Assembly: GCF_000275725.1 (NCBI RefSeq)
Contig: NZ_AJTS01000049.1
Location: forward strand, 233,716-297,715
Direction of reading: 5' to 3'
Origin: Vreelandella stevensii S18214
GTDB lineage: Bacteria; Pseudomonadota; Gammaproteobacteria; Pseudomonadales; Halomonadaceae
DNA length: 64,000 nucleotides
This document shows, in pieces, positions 27,029 through 35,045 of this stretch. Made by a program: the position numbers and the translations under genes. The notes below the pieces were generated by a model that saw nothing but the letters and a program-made list of their open reading frames with translations, did not search any database and was not told the origin of the DNA. Numbering within the stretch: position 1 is the first letter of the stretch; the number at the start of each line of letters is the position of its first letter.

Positions 27029-28039
27029 ATGATAACTACAAACCTTTTCCAACGAGCTTTTGAGCGTATAGATAATGCCCTAAATGATTACATCATTACA
27101 TCTGCCACACAGGTTATTGATTTCATTGCCCCTATATTCACTAGCCTGATGATCATTTGGATTGCCATATGGGGATATTTAATGATGTTTGGAAGAGTCG
27201 GTGAACCTTTGCAAGAGGGCGTGTTTCGTATACTCAGAATTGGCTTCATCCTGACACTGGGCCTTACAGTTGGAACTTATGCTGATGTAGTCGTTGGCGT
27301 TCTTTCGAATGGGCCTGAGACATTGGCATCTGTGGTGACCGGCGCACCACCCGGTTCAGTAGCAACATCATTAGATACGCTGTTCTCAAAAATATTTGAA
27401 GTTTCCGAAGCGGCCTGGAATAGAGCAGGTGTAATGAACGGAAATTTCGGGCTTTACATCATTGGTGCTGCCATCCTGATAGCCGGTGGAATGCTGACCG
27501 TTGTCGTAGCCTTCCTGATCCTGCTTAGCAAGATCATGACGGCAGTTCTTTTAGTTCTGGGACCTCTTTTTATTAGCATGCTTCTATTTAACGCCACTCA
27601 ACGCTGGTTCGAGAGCTGGCTAGGCATGGTAGTCAACTACGGACTTATCTTGGTGATAGGTGCAGCTGTAGGCCAACTCATGGTAGAGCTGGGAGGGTAT
27701 TACATTGACTCCATGTCCAATGGTGATAGTGCCACCATGGCGAATCTTGGCGATGCCGCTATGTTATGCATCATCTATGCATTGTGCATTTTGGTAGTGA
27801 AGCAAGTTCCTAGTGTGGCTTCCGCTCTCGGTGGTGGCTTAGCCCTAGCGACACAAGGTGCCATTGGCTCTGCCATGAATGCCATGCGTCCTTCTACTGT
27901 GCGGCGTCAGTACATGGGTATGCGTCGCGACGCTCGTTTCGCTGGCCGTGCGATGGCTAGCCCCTACAAGGCTGGTAAAGCAGCTCACGCCGCTTACCAA
28001 AGACGTTTCGGCACTGGCAACACCATAATGGGAGGCTAA
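27029..28039 (+). CDS. VirB6/TrbL-family type IV secretion membrane protein
   Basis: A 336-residue polytopic protein with about six helices: IAPIFTSLMIIWIAIWGYLMMFG near the N-terminus, ILRIGFILTLGLTVGTYA, and a long central pair from about 145-200. The C-terminus is soluble and basic (RRQYMGMRRDARFAGRAM). This is the VirB6 arrangement of the inner-membrane channel component. No other VirB/Trb gene is present. It may serve in exclusion or replace a helper's VirB6, both inferred. Confidence 0.83.
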   Translation: MITTNLFQRAFERIDNALNDYIITSATQVIDFIAPIFTSLMIIWIAIWGYLMMFGRVGEPLQEGVFRILRIGFILTLGLTVGTYADVVVGVLSNGPETLASVVTGAPPGSVATSLDTLFSKIFEVSEAAWNRAGVMNGNFGLYIIGAAILIAGGMLTVVVAFLILLSKIMTAVLLVLGPLFISMLLFNATQRWFESWLGMVVNYGLILVIGAAVGQLMVELGGYYIDSMSNGDSATMANLGDAAMLCIIYALCILVVKQVPSVASALGGGLALATQGAIGSAMNAMRPSTVRRQYMGMRRDARFAGRAMASPYKAGKAAHAAYQRRFGTGNTIMGG

Positions 28040-28042
28040 GCC

Positions 28043-28318
28043 ATGTCAACGATTCGGTCGCTAGTACTTCGCCTGGTTCAGGCTAGGTGGAAGCGGTTGG
28101 AAGCACATGTCAAAGCAAAAGCCGGTCAAGATCTGACCGGCCTCGAGTGGGGGCTATTCGTGCTCGGGCTTGCAGGTCAAAAACTGGTCGATGATGCCGA
28201 ACAGGTTCGCACCCTATGTGTAAGAGCGATCAGGGCCTTCGCTAAGGTCGTGACAGTACTGAGTGCTATCCTCCTGCTAGCTGCATGGTTAATCAATGCC
28301 TTGTTGGGGGCGCTATGA
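28043..28318 (+). CDS. Small membrane protein of the mobile element
   Basis: A 91-residue protein with a basic N-terminus and a C-terminal hydrophobic helix (VVTVLSAILLLAAWLINALLGAL). It is encoded three bases after the VirB6-like gene and overlaps the next gene by four bases. No family is recognised; a C-terminally anchored accessory of the exclusion or mobilization module is plausible. Confidence 0.6.
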   Translation: MSTIRSLVLRLVQARWKRLEAHVKAKAGQDLTGLEWGLFVLGLAGQKLVDDAEQVRTLCVRAIRAFAKVVTVLSAILLLAAWLINALLGAL

Positions 28319-28518
28319 CTTATCGACGACTGACTCCTCAGGAGATCGAAGATTTGCGGGCCGAGATGCGGGCAGCAGGGGAATGGTGTAAAGCCGAGCT
28401 TGCTAGGCGGCGACGGGAGCGTAATAGGGTAGAAACCGCTGAAAATGATGTCCAGCACCCTGATCCCTTTTCTGCTGACGTGGGCCTTTCACCCCCAGGG
28501 GAGAACGACGGTCAGTGA
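28315..28518 (+). CDS. Small charged protein of the mobile element
   Basis: A 67-residue protein beginning MTYRRLTPQEIEDLRAEM, with a charged helix (WCKAELARRRRERNRVE) and a Pro/Asp-rich tail. It is translationally coupled to the preceding gene (ATGA overlap). No family is recognised. It is the last gene before the mobilization region. Confidence 0.55.
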   Translation: MTYRRLTPQEIEDLRAEMRAAGEWCKAELARRRRERNRVETAENDVQHPDPFSADVGLSPPGENDGQ

Positions 28519-28585
28519 GGAGCCAGCCTAGCGCTTGGCCCACTACGCTTGGGCTGCTATGCCCGTTCAATGGCGTTCAAGGGGA

Positions 28586-28601
28586 TTTCGTGCGCACGAA
28601 A
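28586..28601. promoter_or_regulatory. Palindromic operator-like site 2
   Basis: An exact second copy of TTTCGTGCGCACGAAA in the non-coding gap before mobC. Confidence 0.6.
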
Positions 28602-28661
28602 TGGCAGCTGTGACGAGATTGGTTGAACGTGCTGTGAGACAGGTCCGTGCGTATTACTAAT

Positions 28662-28695
28662 GGTGTAACCCCCTACTAAGGATTGTGGTTACGCC
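28662..28695. other. Candidate origin of transfer
   Basis: An imperfect inverted repeat GGTGTAACC/GGTTACGCC (8 of 9 pairs) with a 16-base spacer in the roughly 315-base gap (28519-28835) directly before the mobilization genes. Position and architecture fit oriT; the nick site cannot be read. Confidence 0.4.
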
Positions 28696-28711
28696 CAAGG
28701 CACACGACATT

Positions 28712-28727
28712 TTTCGTGCGTACGAAA
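28712..28727. promoter_or_regulatory. Palindromic operator-like site 3
   Basis: TTTCGTGCGTACGAAA, one base different from copies 1 and 2, 124 bases before the mobC ATG and next to the candidate oriT. Confidence 0.55.
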
Positions 28728-28835
28728 AGATCATATGGGTTTGGAGCTAGGGGAGCTAGGGCAGGATTCGGCAAGTGCTGGCGTATGCCGGCAAACTTGC
28801 CAAGCCCACCTCCCAGCGGTGGAGAAAACTGGACT

Positions 28836-29354
28836 ATGCCGAGAGTCGAAGCACGCCTGACAGAAATCGAGAAGAACGCCTGGACGCAGTTCTGCAAGGC
28901 TAACGGTCTGCGCGAGTCGGACATGCTACGGCGGATGATTCAGCGCGTTGCCGGAAGAGCAGTATCGTCGGACGACCAAGAGATCGAAACTAGATCCCGA
29001 AAACTTACGATCCGCCTATCGCCCACCCAGGAACGCTGGCTAGCACAACGCGCCCGAGAGGAGGGCTATCCCAACCGAACCAGTTGGCTCATGGCGCTGG
29101 TACTGGCTGAGTTGTATCAAGAGCCCGTGCTGACGGACGCCGAGGTGGCCGCCTTGCGGGAGTCAAACCGGGAATTGCGCGCCATAGGTAAAAACCTGAA
29201 CCAGGTCACTAGGATCTTAAACATCGAATTCAGAGAGAGTGACAAGCTTAAGCGGGAGGCCATCGAGGCGCTGGCAGAGCGAATTGAGCAGCACAAAGAC
29301 CAGGTGGCCAGTCTGCTGTCCAAGAGCTTGAATCGGTGGAGGGATAATGGATAA
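28836..29354 (+). CDS. mobC: MobC-like relaxosome accessory protein
   Basis: A 172-residue protein. Two ribbon-helix-helix-like segments lie in tandem: MPRVEARLTEIEKN with CKANGLRESDMLRRMI, and RKLTIRLSPTQERW with GYPNRTSWLMALV. The C-terminal half has NRELRAIGKNLNQVTRILN, the MobC hallmark. It should bind oriT and recruit the relaxase. Start 28836 is chosen because the upstream reading (from 28683) is Arg/Gly/Pro-rich and covers the operator and oriT region. It overlaps the next gene by eight bases. Confidence 0.8.
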   Translation: MPRVEARLTEIEKNAWTQFCKANGLRESDMLRRMIQRVAGRAVSSDDQEIETRSRKLTIRLSPTQERWLAQRAREEGYPNRTSWLMALVLAELYQEPVLTDAEVAALRESNRELRAIGKNLNQVTRILNIEFRESDKLKREAIEALAERIEQHKDQVASLLSKSLNRWRDNG

Positions 29355-29871
29355 GCCGGAAGTCGTCGTTCGAATTGTTAGCAATGCCTACGATGCGGAC
29401 CAAGTAGAGAGCGATTTGCTTCGCATCAGTAAGAACGGAGCCGTGGAGCTTGAGGACGAAAGCGGCCAGTTCTCCTTCACGGAAGATATGGTACGTGACT
29501 TGGCTAAAGACTGGTCGAGGTTTCAAGGTCGGCAGCGCAAGAACTCTCGTTATACCACCAATATCGTTCTGTCGATGCCGGCCGGAACCGAGCCGCAGGC
29601 GCTAAAAAGGGCCTCCCAAGCGTTCGCCAAGCGGCAGTTTGGTAAGAATTATCAGTATGCCATGGCCTTGCACACGGACACCGACACCGACAATCCGCAT
29701 GTCCAACTTACGGTGCGGAATCTTGGCAATGATGGGCGTCGGTTGCATGTGGCGAAGGGCGACCCGCAGAAGTGGCGGGAGGTCTTTGCAGACGAGCTGG
29801 AACGGTGCGGGGTGGAAGCGAAAGCCACATTAAAGACCACCCGAAGGAGGAAGAATGGGTTGTCTGGCTGA
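29347..29871 (+). CDS. Truncated, catalytically degenerate relaxase paralogue
   Basis: A 174-residue protein aligning along its length with the N-terminal part of the next protein. The catalytic Tyr is replaced by Arg26 (LLRISKNG against DYISRNG). The His triad has His109 and His118 but Gln120 in place of the third His (PHVQ), with a 2-residue insertion (HTDTDTDN). Arg/Lys-rich DNA-contact segments such as FAKRQFGKNYQYAMALHTD are kept. The frame is open and overlaps both neighbours, so it is probably expressed, but as a non-nicking DNA-binding subunit or a decaying copy. Confidence 0.75.
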   Translation: MDKPEVVVRIVSNAYDADQVESDLLRISKNGAVELEDESGQFSFTEDMVRDLAKDWSRFQGRQRKNSRYTTNIVLSMPAGTEPQALKRASQAFAKRQFGKNYQYAMALHTDTDTDNPHVQLTVRNLGNDGRRLHVAKGDPQKWREVFADELERCGVEAKATLKTTRRRKNGLSG

Positions 29872-30847
29872 TGACACCATTGCCGACTTGTTGGAAGGCC
29901 CTGTAAAGCATAAGGGCAGCCGGGCTGCTAATCGGACGCGTGCGCGCCGCGTAGCAAGTCGAGTGCCAGAGGTCATGGTGAAGATCACTGGTAATGCCAA
30001 AGGAGCCGATCATGTCCATTCCCACCTGGACTACATCAGCCGCAACGGCAATCTGGAGCTTGAGGACGAGCGCGGCGACGTGATTCATGGGAAAGAAGAG
30101 GTACGGGCCCTGGCCAAGGACTGGTCGCAGGATCAGGGCAAGCGCCGGAAGAACACCCGCGACACCACCAACATCATCATGTCCATGCCCGCTGGAACTG
30201 AGCCGCGCGACGTGAAGAATGCCGTCCGAGCGTTCGCCAAGCGGCAGTTTGGTCAGAACCATCAGTATGTCATGGCGCTGCATACCGACACGGAAAGCCC
30301 CCACGTCCACCTGACGGTGAAGAGCCTGGGCTATGACGGCCGTCGATTGAACGTTAAGAAGGGCGACCCGCAGAAGTGGCGAGAGGCCTTCGCGACGGAG
30401 CTGGAGCGCCGAGGGGTAGAGGCTGAGGCCACGCCGCGTGCCACCCGTGGGGTGATCAAGAAGGGCGTTAGCCAAGTGGTTCGCCACATCCGCGAGAAAG
30501 GCCAGACGGCGCAGGTTGACCAGGCAAAGGTTCAGGAGGTCCTCGAGGACTTCCGTGAACAGCGAGCCGGTCAAGCACCGAAGTCACGCCCCTGGGAGGA
30601 TCGTATCAAGGAGTGCCAGACCTATGTTCGCAAGTCCTGGCTGACGGCGGCGAAGGACCTCAATCAGAGCGAAGATCCGGAGGACCAGGAGCTAGCCAAG
30701 CACATCGCGGCTTTTGTGGACTCCATGCCGCCGATGAAGACCGAGCGGCACGAACTCCAGGAGAAGGTAGCGGGGCAGCTACAGCGTGCTCAATCGCGTC
30801 AGGGGACAGAGAAGAGAAGGAAGCAGGATCACCAAGATGAACGATAG
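29855..30847 (+). CDS. Relaxase/mobilization nuclease
   Basis: A 330-residue relaxase. Candidate catalytic Tyr60 lies in HLDYISRNG, and the metal-binding triad is His143, His150 and His152 (HTDT then PHVHLTV). It nicks oriT and stays attached to the transferred strand. A 40-residue N-terminal extension precedes the region shared with the upstream paralogue, and a helical C-terminal region follows (about 190-330). Exact 20-base and longer DNA identities with the upstream gene, for example within 29621-29652 and 30227-30258, show tandem duplication. There is no helicase or primase domain. Confidence 0.85.
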   Translation: MGCLADDTIADLLEGPVKHKGSRAANRTRARRVASRVPEVMVKITGNAKGADHVHSHLDYISRNGNLELEDERGDVIHGKEEVRALAKDWSQDQGKRRKNTRDTTNIIMSMPAGTEPRDVKNAVRAFAKRQFGQNHQYVMALHTDTESPHVHLTVKSLGYDGRRLNVKKGDPQKWREAFATELERRGVEAEATPRATRGVIKKGVSQVVRHIREKGQTAQVDQAKVQEVLEDFREQRAGQAPKSRPWEDRIKECQTYVRKSWLTAAKDLNQSEDPEDQELAKHIAAFVDSMPPMKTERHELQEKVAGQLQRAQSRQGTEKRRKQDHQDER

Positions 30848-31284
30848 GTTAGTCTGCTGCAACGAACTGTTGTGCAATGCAATTGTCAGGGCCTTTGATC
30901 CCCTAGCAATTTCAGCAGCCCATTCCGGGCATCTAAGTGGAATTTATTATCTTCCTTGGTGGCCATCTCGCGGAGAGGCCGAACTGCTGTTTCCGGCAGA
31001 TGGCCAGAATGGGGATATCCGGTGCTTTTCCCTATGGTGATGGACACCGAGCTGTGGATCGTCTCCATTGAGCCTTCCAGGTTGAACTTGCCGCCACGAC
31101 AAGGCAGCCGAGAGGGCTCCGCTTAGGTAGCGGGTACGGGTTGGTGTGTCTATTATTCAAACGGATGGCGCTGTCTAAGCACCTTTCTTAAATCCTTTCC
31201 TAGTGTTTTTATTGACTTTTTTCCTTCATGTGGCTAGAATTCCATGGTTTATTGATTTTTAGTCACTTTGTGGAGGGCGAAGGC
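30848..31284. other. Gene-poor gap between mobilization and cargo modules
   Basis: About 440 bases. A 67-codon frame at 30837-31040 overlaps the relaxase end but has no recognisable motif or good ribosome site. Composition shifts here from GC-rich to AT-rich, suggesting a junction where the cargo genes were acquired. The cargo promoter must lie near 31150-31270. Confidence 0.5.
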
Positions 31285-32382
31285 GTGGAGCTGTCGAATG
31301 AGATGCTTGAAGTCGCAAGGCTTGCGCTTGAAGGTAAGACTTCCGACGTGAGGCTTTATCTGGCTAAATTAATACGCAGAATGCGAAAGGAAGATCCTGC
31401 ATACGCTTCTAAGCTAGAGAACCTTTTGAAGTCAGAGCCAGCAAGATCAAATGGTGTATTGCGGAAAACAAATTCTAAAGAAGAAAGCTTCTATCAGGGC
31501 GAGGGGCTTTCCCTGCTTCGTGACTTCCAAAGTAAAAATGAATCTACTCCGTTGCTTGATAACTCTGTAAAAGTGCTTCTCCAGCAAATTGTGATGGAGC
31601 GGAAATACTCTGAAAAGTTGGAAGAAAATGGCCTTTATCCTACCAGTTCTATTATTTTTCAGGGGCCACCGGGTGTCGGGAAAACGATGACGGCTCATTG
31701 GCTTGCCCGCGAGCTTGATTTGCCTCTGTATATATTGGACCTCACTGCTGTTATGAGCAGTTTGCTGGGGAGGACTGGAAGTAATCTAAGGTCAGTACTT
31801 GATTATGCTAAAAGTCATTCCTGTGTATTGTTTCTTGATGAAATAGATGCTATCGCTAAAAAAAGAAGTGATGAGTCAGATGTTGGTGAGATAAAGCGCC
31901 TAGTCAATGTATTGCTTCAAGAAATTGAGGATTGGCCACAGCAGGGTGTTTTAATTGCAGCTACAAATCACCCAGAGCTTGTCGACCCAGCTCTTTGGAG
32001 AAGGTTTGACTTAGACATTGGTTTTGAGCTGCCAAGTGAAGAGAATGTTAGGAAGGCCGTTGTCGAGTTTTTAGGTGACGATATTGAGAGCTTTTCTAGT
32101 ATAGTAGACCTTCTTGTTGATAGTCAGAAGGGTGAGTCGTATAGTAATATCAAAAGAACTATAAACAAGCTTAGGAAGCTAAAGTTAATAAGTCCTAAAG
32201 AGTTCGAGAAGAATTGCATTCATTATTTGTCTCCAAGTGTGAGCGAGATGTCTCGGCAAGAAAGAATTTCGTTTGCAGTAAAGCTGGTGTCAGATTTCTC
32301 TTTCCCGAAACAAAAAGCTGCTAAACTCCTCGGCGTTAGTCGAGACACTATTCGTAAAAAAATAGAACAGACTTGTGCGTGA
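31285..32382 (+). CDS. AAA ATPase, IetA-like partner of the subtilase
   Basis: A 365-residue classical AAA protein with Walker A GPPGVGKT from about 127, Walker B VLFLDEID with Asp185-Glu186, and sensor/Arg-finger region AATNHPELVDPALWRRFD. The C-terminus has a Fis-like HTH (FPKQKAAKLLGVSRDTIRKKIE), suggesting DNA binding or autoregulation. GTG at 31285 has a strong GGAGGG seven bases upstream; an ATG at 31228 has no site. Paired AAA and subtilase genes are known as IetAS, where the ATPase restrains the protease. AT-rich codon use differs from the host. Confidence 0.83.
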   Translation: MELSNEMLEVARLALEGKTSDVRLYLAKLIRRMRKEDPAYASKLENLLKSEPARSNGVLRKTNSKEESFYQGEGLSLLRDFQSKNESTPLLDNSVKVLLQQIVMERKYSEKLEENGLYPTSSIIFQGPPGVGKTMTAHWLARELDLPLYILDLTAVMSSLLGRTGSNLRSVLDYAKSHSCVLFLDEIDAIAKKRSDESDVGEIKRLVNVLLQEIEDWPQQGVLIAATNHPELVDPALWRRFDLDIGFELPSEENVRKAVVEFLGDDIESFSSIVDLLVDSQKGESYSNIKRTINKLRKLKLISPKEFEKNCIHYLSPSVSEMSRQERISFAVKLVSDFSFPKQKAAKLLGVSRDTIRKKIEQTCA

Positions 32383-32391
32383 GGGTCTAAG

Positions 32392-34599
32392 ATGGCAAAA
32401 AAAACCAACTATCTTATCGGAAAAGCTGAGGAGCTGGCGAAAATAACCCCTCCGCCAAGAATGAGCCCACAGAGTAGGGATCTATATACAGTTGAGGAAG
32501 TCGTAGAGAGGTTGTCTCCGCAGCTAGAAAGAGTTAATAGGGAACTATCTGATCTTGACGAAAAGCTGTGCCCTAGAGGGTATGGTGTGGCGAAAATGAC
32601 GCTGCACCCGTCATTCATTGCAAAAGGACATTTTCCTAAGCAGCTTATTCGGGACATGGGGGTTAGACCTATTGGGAGCAAAGCTGCAGAGGTTAAGCCC
32701 GATAAGTGGATGAGAAAGGGGGCTCCAAAACCTTCACCATCCACGACTATATTCATTGCAGGGAAAATTGATAAATTTGCTGAATTTGGGAGAAAGCTTC
32801 GCGGGGTTGATAACGACTATTATGCAATCGATGATTTAATGAAGGTGTGGAGCTTTGAGAGCATTTCAGAAATCTCAAAAATAAAGGATAACCCCGCTTC
32901 AAAGCCAGGATACTTTGAAGTAGGGGTGCACCTGATTCCTGGTGGGTCTACAGACTTCATAAAGCAATCATTTATCTCTCATGCGGAAAGCCATGGGTTT
33001 AAAGTGAGAGATGACATTTCCATCGAAGTCTCGAATCTATGGTTTATACCGGTAATTGGAGATTCAGAACTGGCAGTAGAGCTTGCTCGACATTCTTTTG
33101 TTAGAGTAGTTCGACCAATGGCGCCCCTGAGATCATTTCGGCCACTAGTCCGCTCCTTGCCAGGTTCATCAAGGGCCAAGCTGCCTTCTGCACCACCACT
33201 AGCATCTGATATACGCGTAGCTATATTGGATGGAGGCCTACCAGAATCTCATTCTTTAGTCCCTTGGTTGAATGAATACAAGCTGTCAGATCCGAACTCG
33301 AACGATTACCCAGGAGGGGTTGAGCATGGGCTTGGCGTAACGTCAGCCTTTCTGTTCGGCCCCTTGAGTCCTGATGAGGAGGCTCCTCGCCCTTACACAT
33401 TTGTTGATCACTACAGGGTCCTAGATCAAGATATTTGTGGAGAAGATCCTCTTGAGCTTTATAGAACTCTAACACATATCGAAGATGTTCTTATTTCTCG
33501 TCAATATGAGTTTATTAACATCAGCCTTGGGCCTGACTTGCCAATTGATGATGATGAAATACATCCATGGACTACACTTTTAGACTCTTATCTTTCTGAC
33601 GGGCAGACATTTTTGACGGTCGCCGCTGGGAATAATGGTGAAAGCGATAGTGCATTGGGATTGAATCGTGTGCAGGTTCCTTCCGATAGTGTAAATGCAG
33701 TTGCTGTTGGAGCATCCGATAGAGTTGACGAAAACTGGAATAAAGCTATTTATAGCGCATCTGGACCTGGACGGGCTCCCGGCAGAGTAAAGCCAGATTT
33801 GTTAGCTTTTGGGGGCTCGCATCATCAGTACTTTCATGTGCTGAATGGTGAAGGAGATTCAATGATTGTACCTCAGCAGGGTACGAGTTTCTCATCCCCT
33901 TACCTCCTTCGTAAAGCCGTTGGTATTCGTGCTTTATTTGGAAATAATGTGACTCCTCTTGCAATAAAGGCACTTTTGATTAACTCGGCAAAAAGGAATG
34001 CTCAACCTCAGTGCCAAATTGGCTGGGGTATGGTTTTAGATGATGTTAATGCTTTAATCGAGTCTCCAGAAGGCGTGGCTAAAATACTTTATCAGGGTGA
34101 GTTGCTGCCTGGGAAATATTTGAAAGTCCCTGTCCCGCTTCCGAAAATGGGGGTGAGCGGCATGGTTAAAATAAGTGCCACTTGTTGTTTTTCAACGCAT
34201 GTGGATCCACAAGATACGTCTATGTACACAAAGGCGGGTGTTGAGATTTCATGGGTACCTAATAAAGGAAAAAAGAAAGAGTCTTTTTTCCAGCAAGTAA
34301 AAAAGGCTACTGAAGCTGAGTTGAGAAGAGATGCAGCAAAATGGGAAACAGTTTTACATGCGGAAAAGAGAAAAAATGGAAATAAGCTGAACGAGCCAGC
34401 TTTCGAAATACATTATATGGCGAGAGACTCAGGGGCGGAAGTGAGTGCAAAAAGTGCTGAGGTTATAAAGTATGCCTTTGTTGTTACGTTAGAGGCTCCA
34501 AAACACAAAGAGATCTTTTCTGATATACTTGATGCATATTCGGAAGTTCTTTCTGAAATTGAGCCAAGGATAGTATCTGATGTTGAGGTTGGAGTATAG
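32392..34599 (+). CDS. Subtilisin-like serine protease, IetS-like
   Basis: A 735-residue S8 protease encoded nine bases after the ATPase gene. The triad is complete: Asp280 (VAILDGG), His312 (EHGLGVTS) and Ser499 (GTSFSSP), with TVAAGNNG for the oxyanion region. About 270 residues precede the catalytic domain and about 190 follow; no signal peptide is visible, so it acts in the cytoplasm. In IetAS-type systems the protease is the toxic effector. Target proteins are unknown. Strong AT bias marks it as acquired. Confidence 0.85.
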   Translation: MAKKTNYLIGKAEELAKITPPPRMSPQSRDLYTVEEVVERLSPQLERVNRELSDLDEKLCPRGYGVAKMTLHPSFIAKGHFPKQLIRDMGVRPIGSKAAEVKPDKWMRKGAPKPSPSTTIFIAGKIDKFAEFGRKLRGVDNDYYAIDDLMKVWSFESISEISKIKDNPASKPGYFEVGVHLIPGGSTDFIKQSFISHAESHGFKVRDDISIEVSNLWFIPVIGDSELAVELARHSFVRVVRPMAPLRSFRPLVRSLPGSSRAKLPSAPPLASDIRVAILDGGLPESHSLVPWLNEYKLSDPNSNDYPGGVEHGLGVTSAFLFGPLSPDEEAPRPYTFVDHYRVLDQDICGEDPLELYRTLTHIEDVLISRQYEFINISLGPDLPIDDDEIHPWTTLLDSYLSDGQTFLTVAAGNNGESDSALGLNRVQVPSDSVNAVAVGASDRVDENWNKAIYSASGPGRAPGRVKPDLLAFGGSHHQYFHVLNGEGDSMIVPQQGTSFSSPYLLRKAVGIRALFGNNVTPLAIKALLINSAKRNAQPQCQIGWGMVLDDVNALIESPEGVAKILYQGELLPGKYLKVPVPLPKMGVSGMVKISATCCFSTHVDPQDTSMYTKAGVEISWVPNKGKKKESFFQQVKKATEAELRRDAAKWETVLHAEKRKNGNKLNEPAFEIHYMARDSGAEVSAKSAEVIKYAFVVTLEAPKHKEIFSDILDAYSEVLSEIEPRIVSDVEVGV

Positions 34600-34615
34600 G
34601 TATTGTTTTTGTTTT

Positions 34616-34644
34616 GATAATGGCGCCAGTTTGGCGCCATTATC
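34616..34644 (+). terminator. Terminator of the ATPase-protease pair
   Basis: A perfect 12-bp stem GATAATGGCGCC/GGCGCCATTATC with an AGTTT loop, 17 bases after the protease stop. The T tract is poor. Confidence 0.65.
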
Positions 34645-34736
34645 TTATGAGGTGTCGTGATTAGGGAGAATTGCGATTAATTTGCTGGGTTTTGTGAAAG
34701 GAGTTCTTAGTTGTATCAAAATACGGAGCTGACAAC

Positions 34737-34753
34737 GGTACACCAGCGGTACA
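34737..34753 (+). promoter_or_regulatory. Candidate integrase arm sites, right
   Basis: Two GGTACAC motifs 11 bases apart (34737 and 34748), matching the pair beside attL, about 125 bases inside attR. Confidence 0.5.
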
Positions 34754-34874
34754 CACACCAGCTTCGTATGCTATCCTCTAACTTCGCTAAGCTACTGATT
34801 CCAAAGAACTGTACCTTTCGCTCGATTACGGTCGCTTTCCCTTGGTTATCAGTAACTTATTGATTTAAAAGCGA

Positions 34875-34916
34875 ACTCATAATCCCTTGGTCGTAGGTTC
34901 AAGTCCTACTGGGCCC
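34875..34916 (+). repeat. attR with displaced tRNA-Ile2 3' half
   Basis: The 19-base core (34875-34893) is identical to attL. The following T-arm reads GTAGG/CCTAC instead of GCTGG/CCAGC, then rejoins at CTGGGCCCA. Both T-stems pair fully, so this is a genuine alternative tRNA-Ile2 3' half and not decay. The rest of 34645-35045 holds no gene. Confidence 0.8.
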
Positions 34917-35045
34917 ATCACCTTCCTTACTTCTTCACTCTTACCTTTTCTTCATCTTCATTATTTACCGCGCTTGAACGATTTCATCATGTCCACAATG
35001 GGCAAGACTAAAAGAGCCCCAACACGCGCCACACCCCCATCATCC

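Noticed and set aside
30837-31040. A 67-codon frame after the relaxase gene
   Set aside because: No motif, weak start context, and it lies across a composition junction. Left as part of an unassigned gap.
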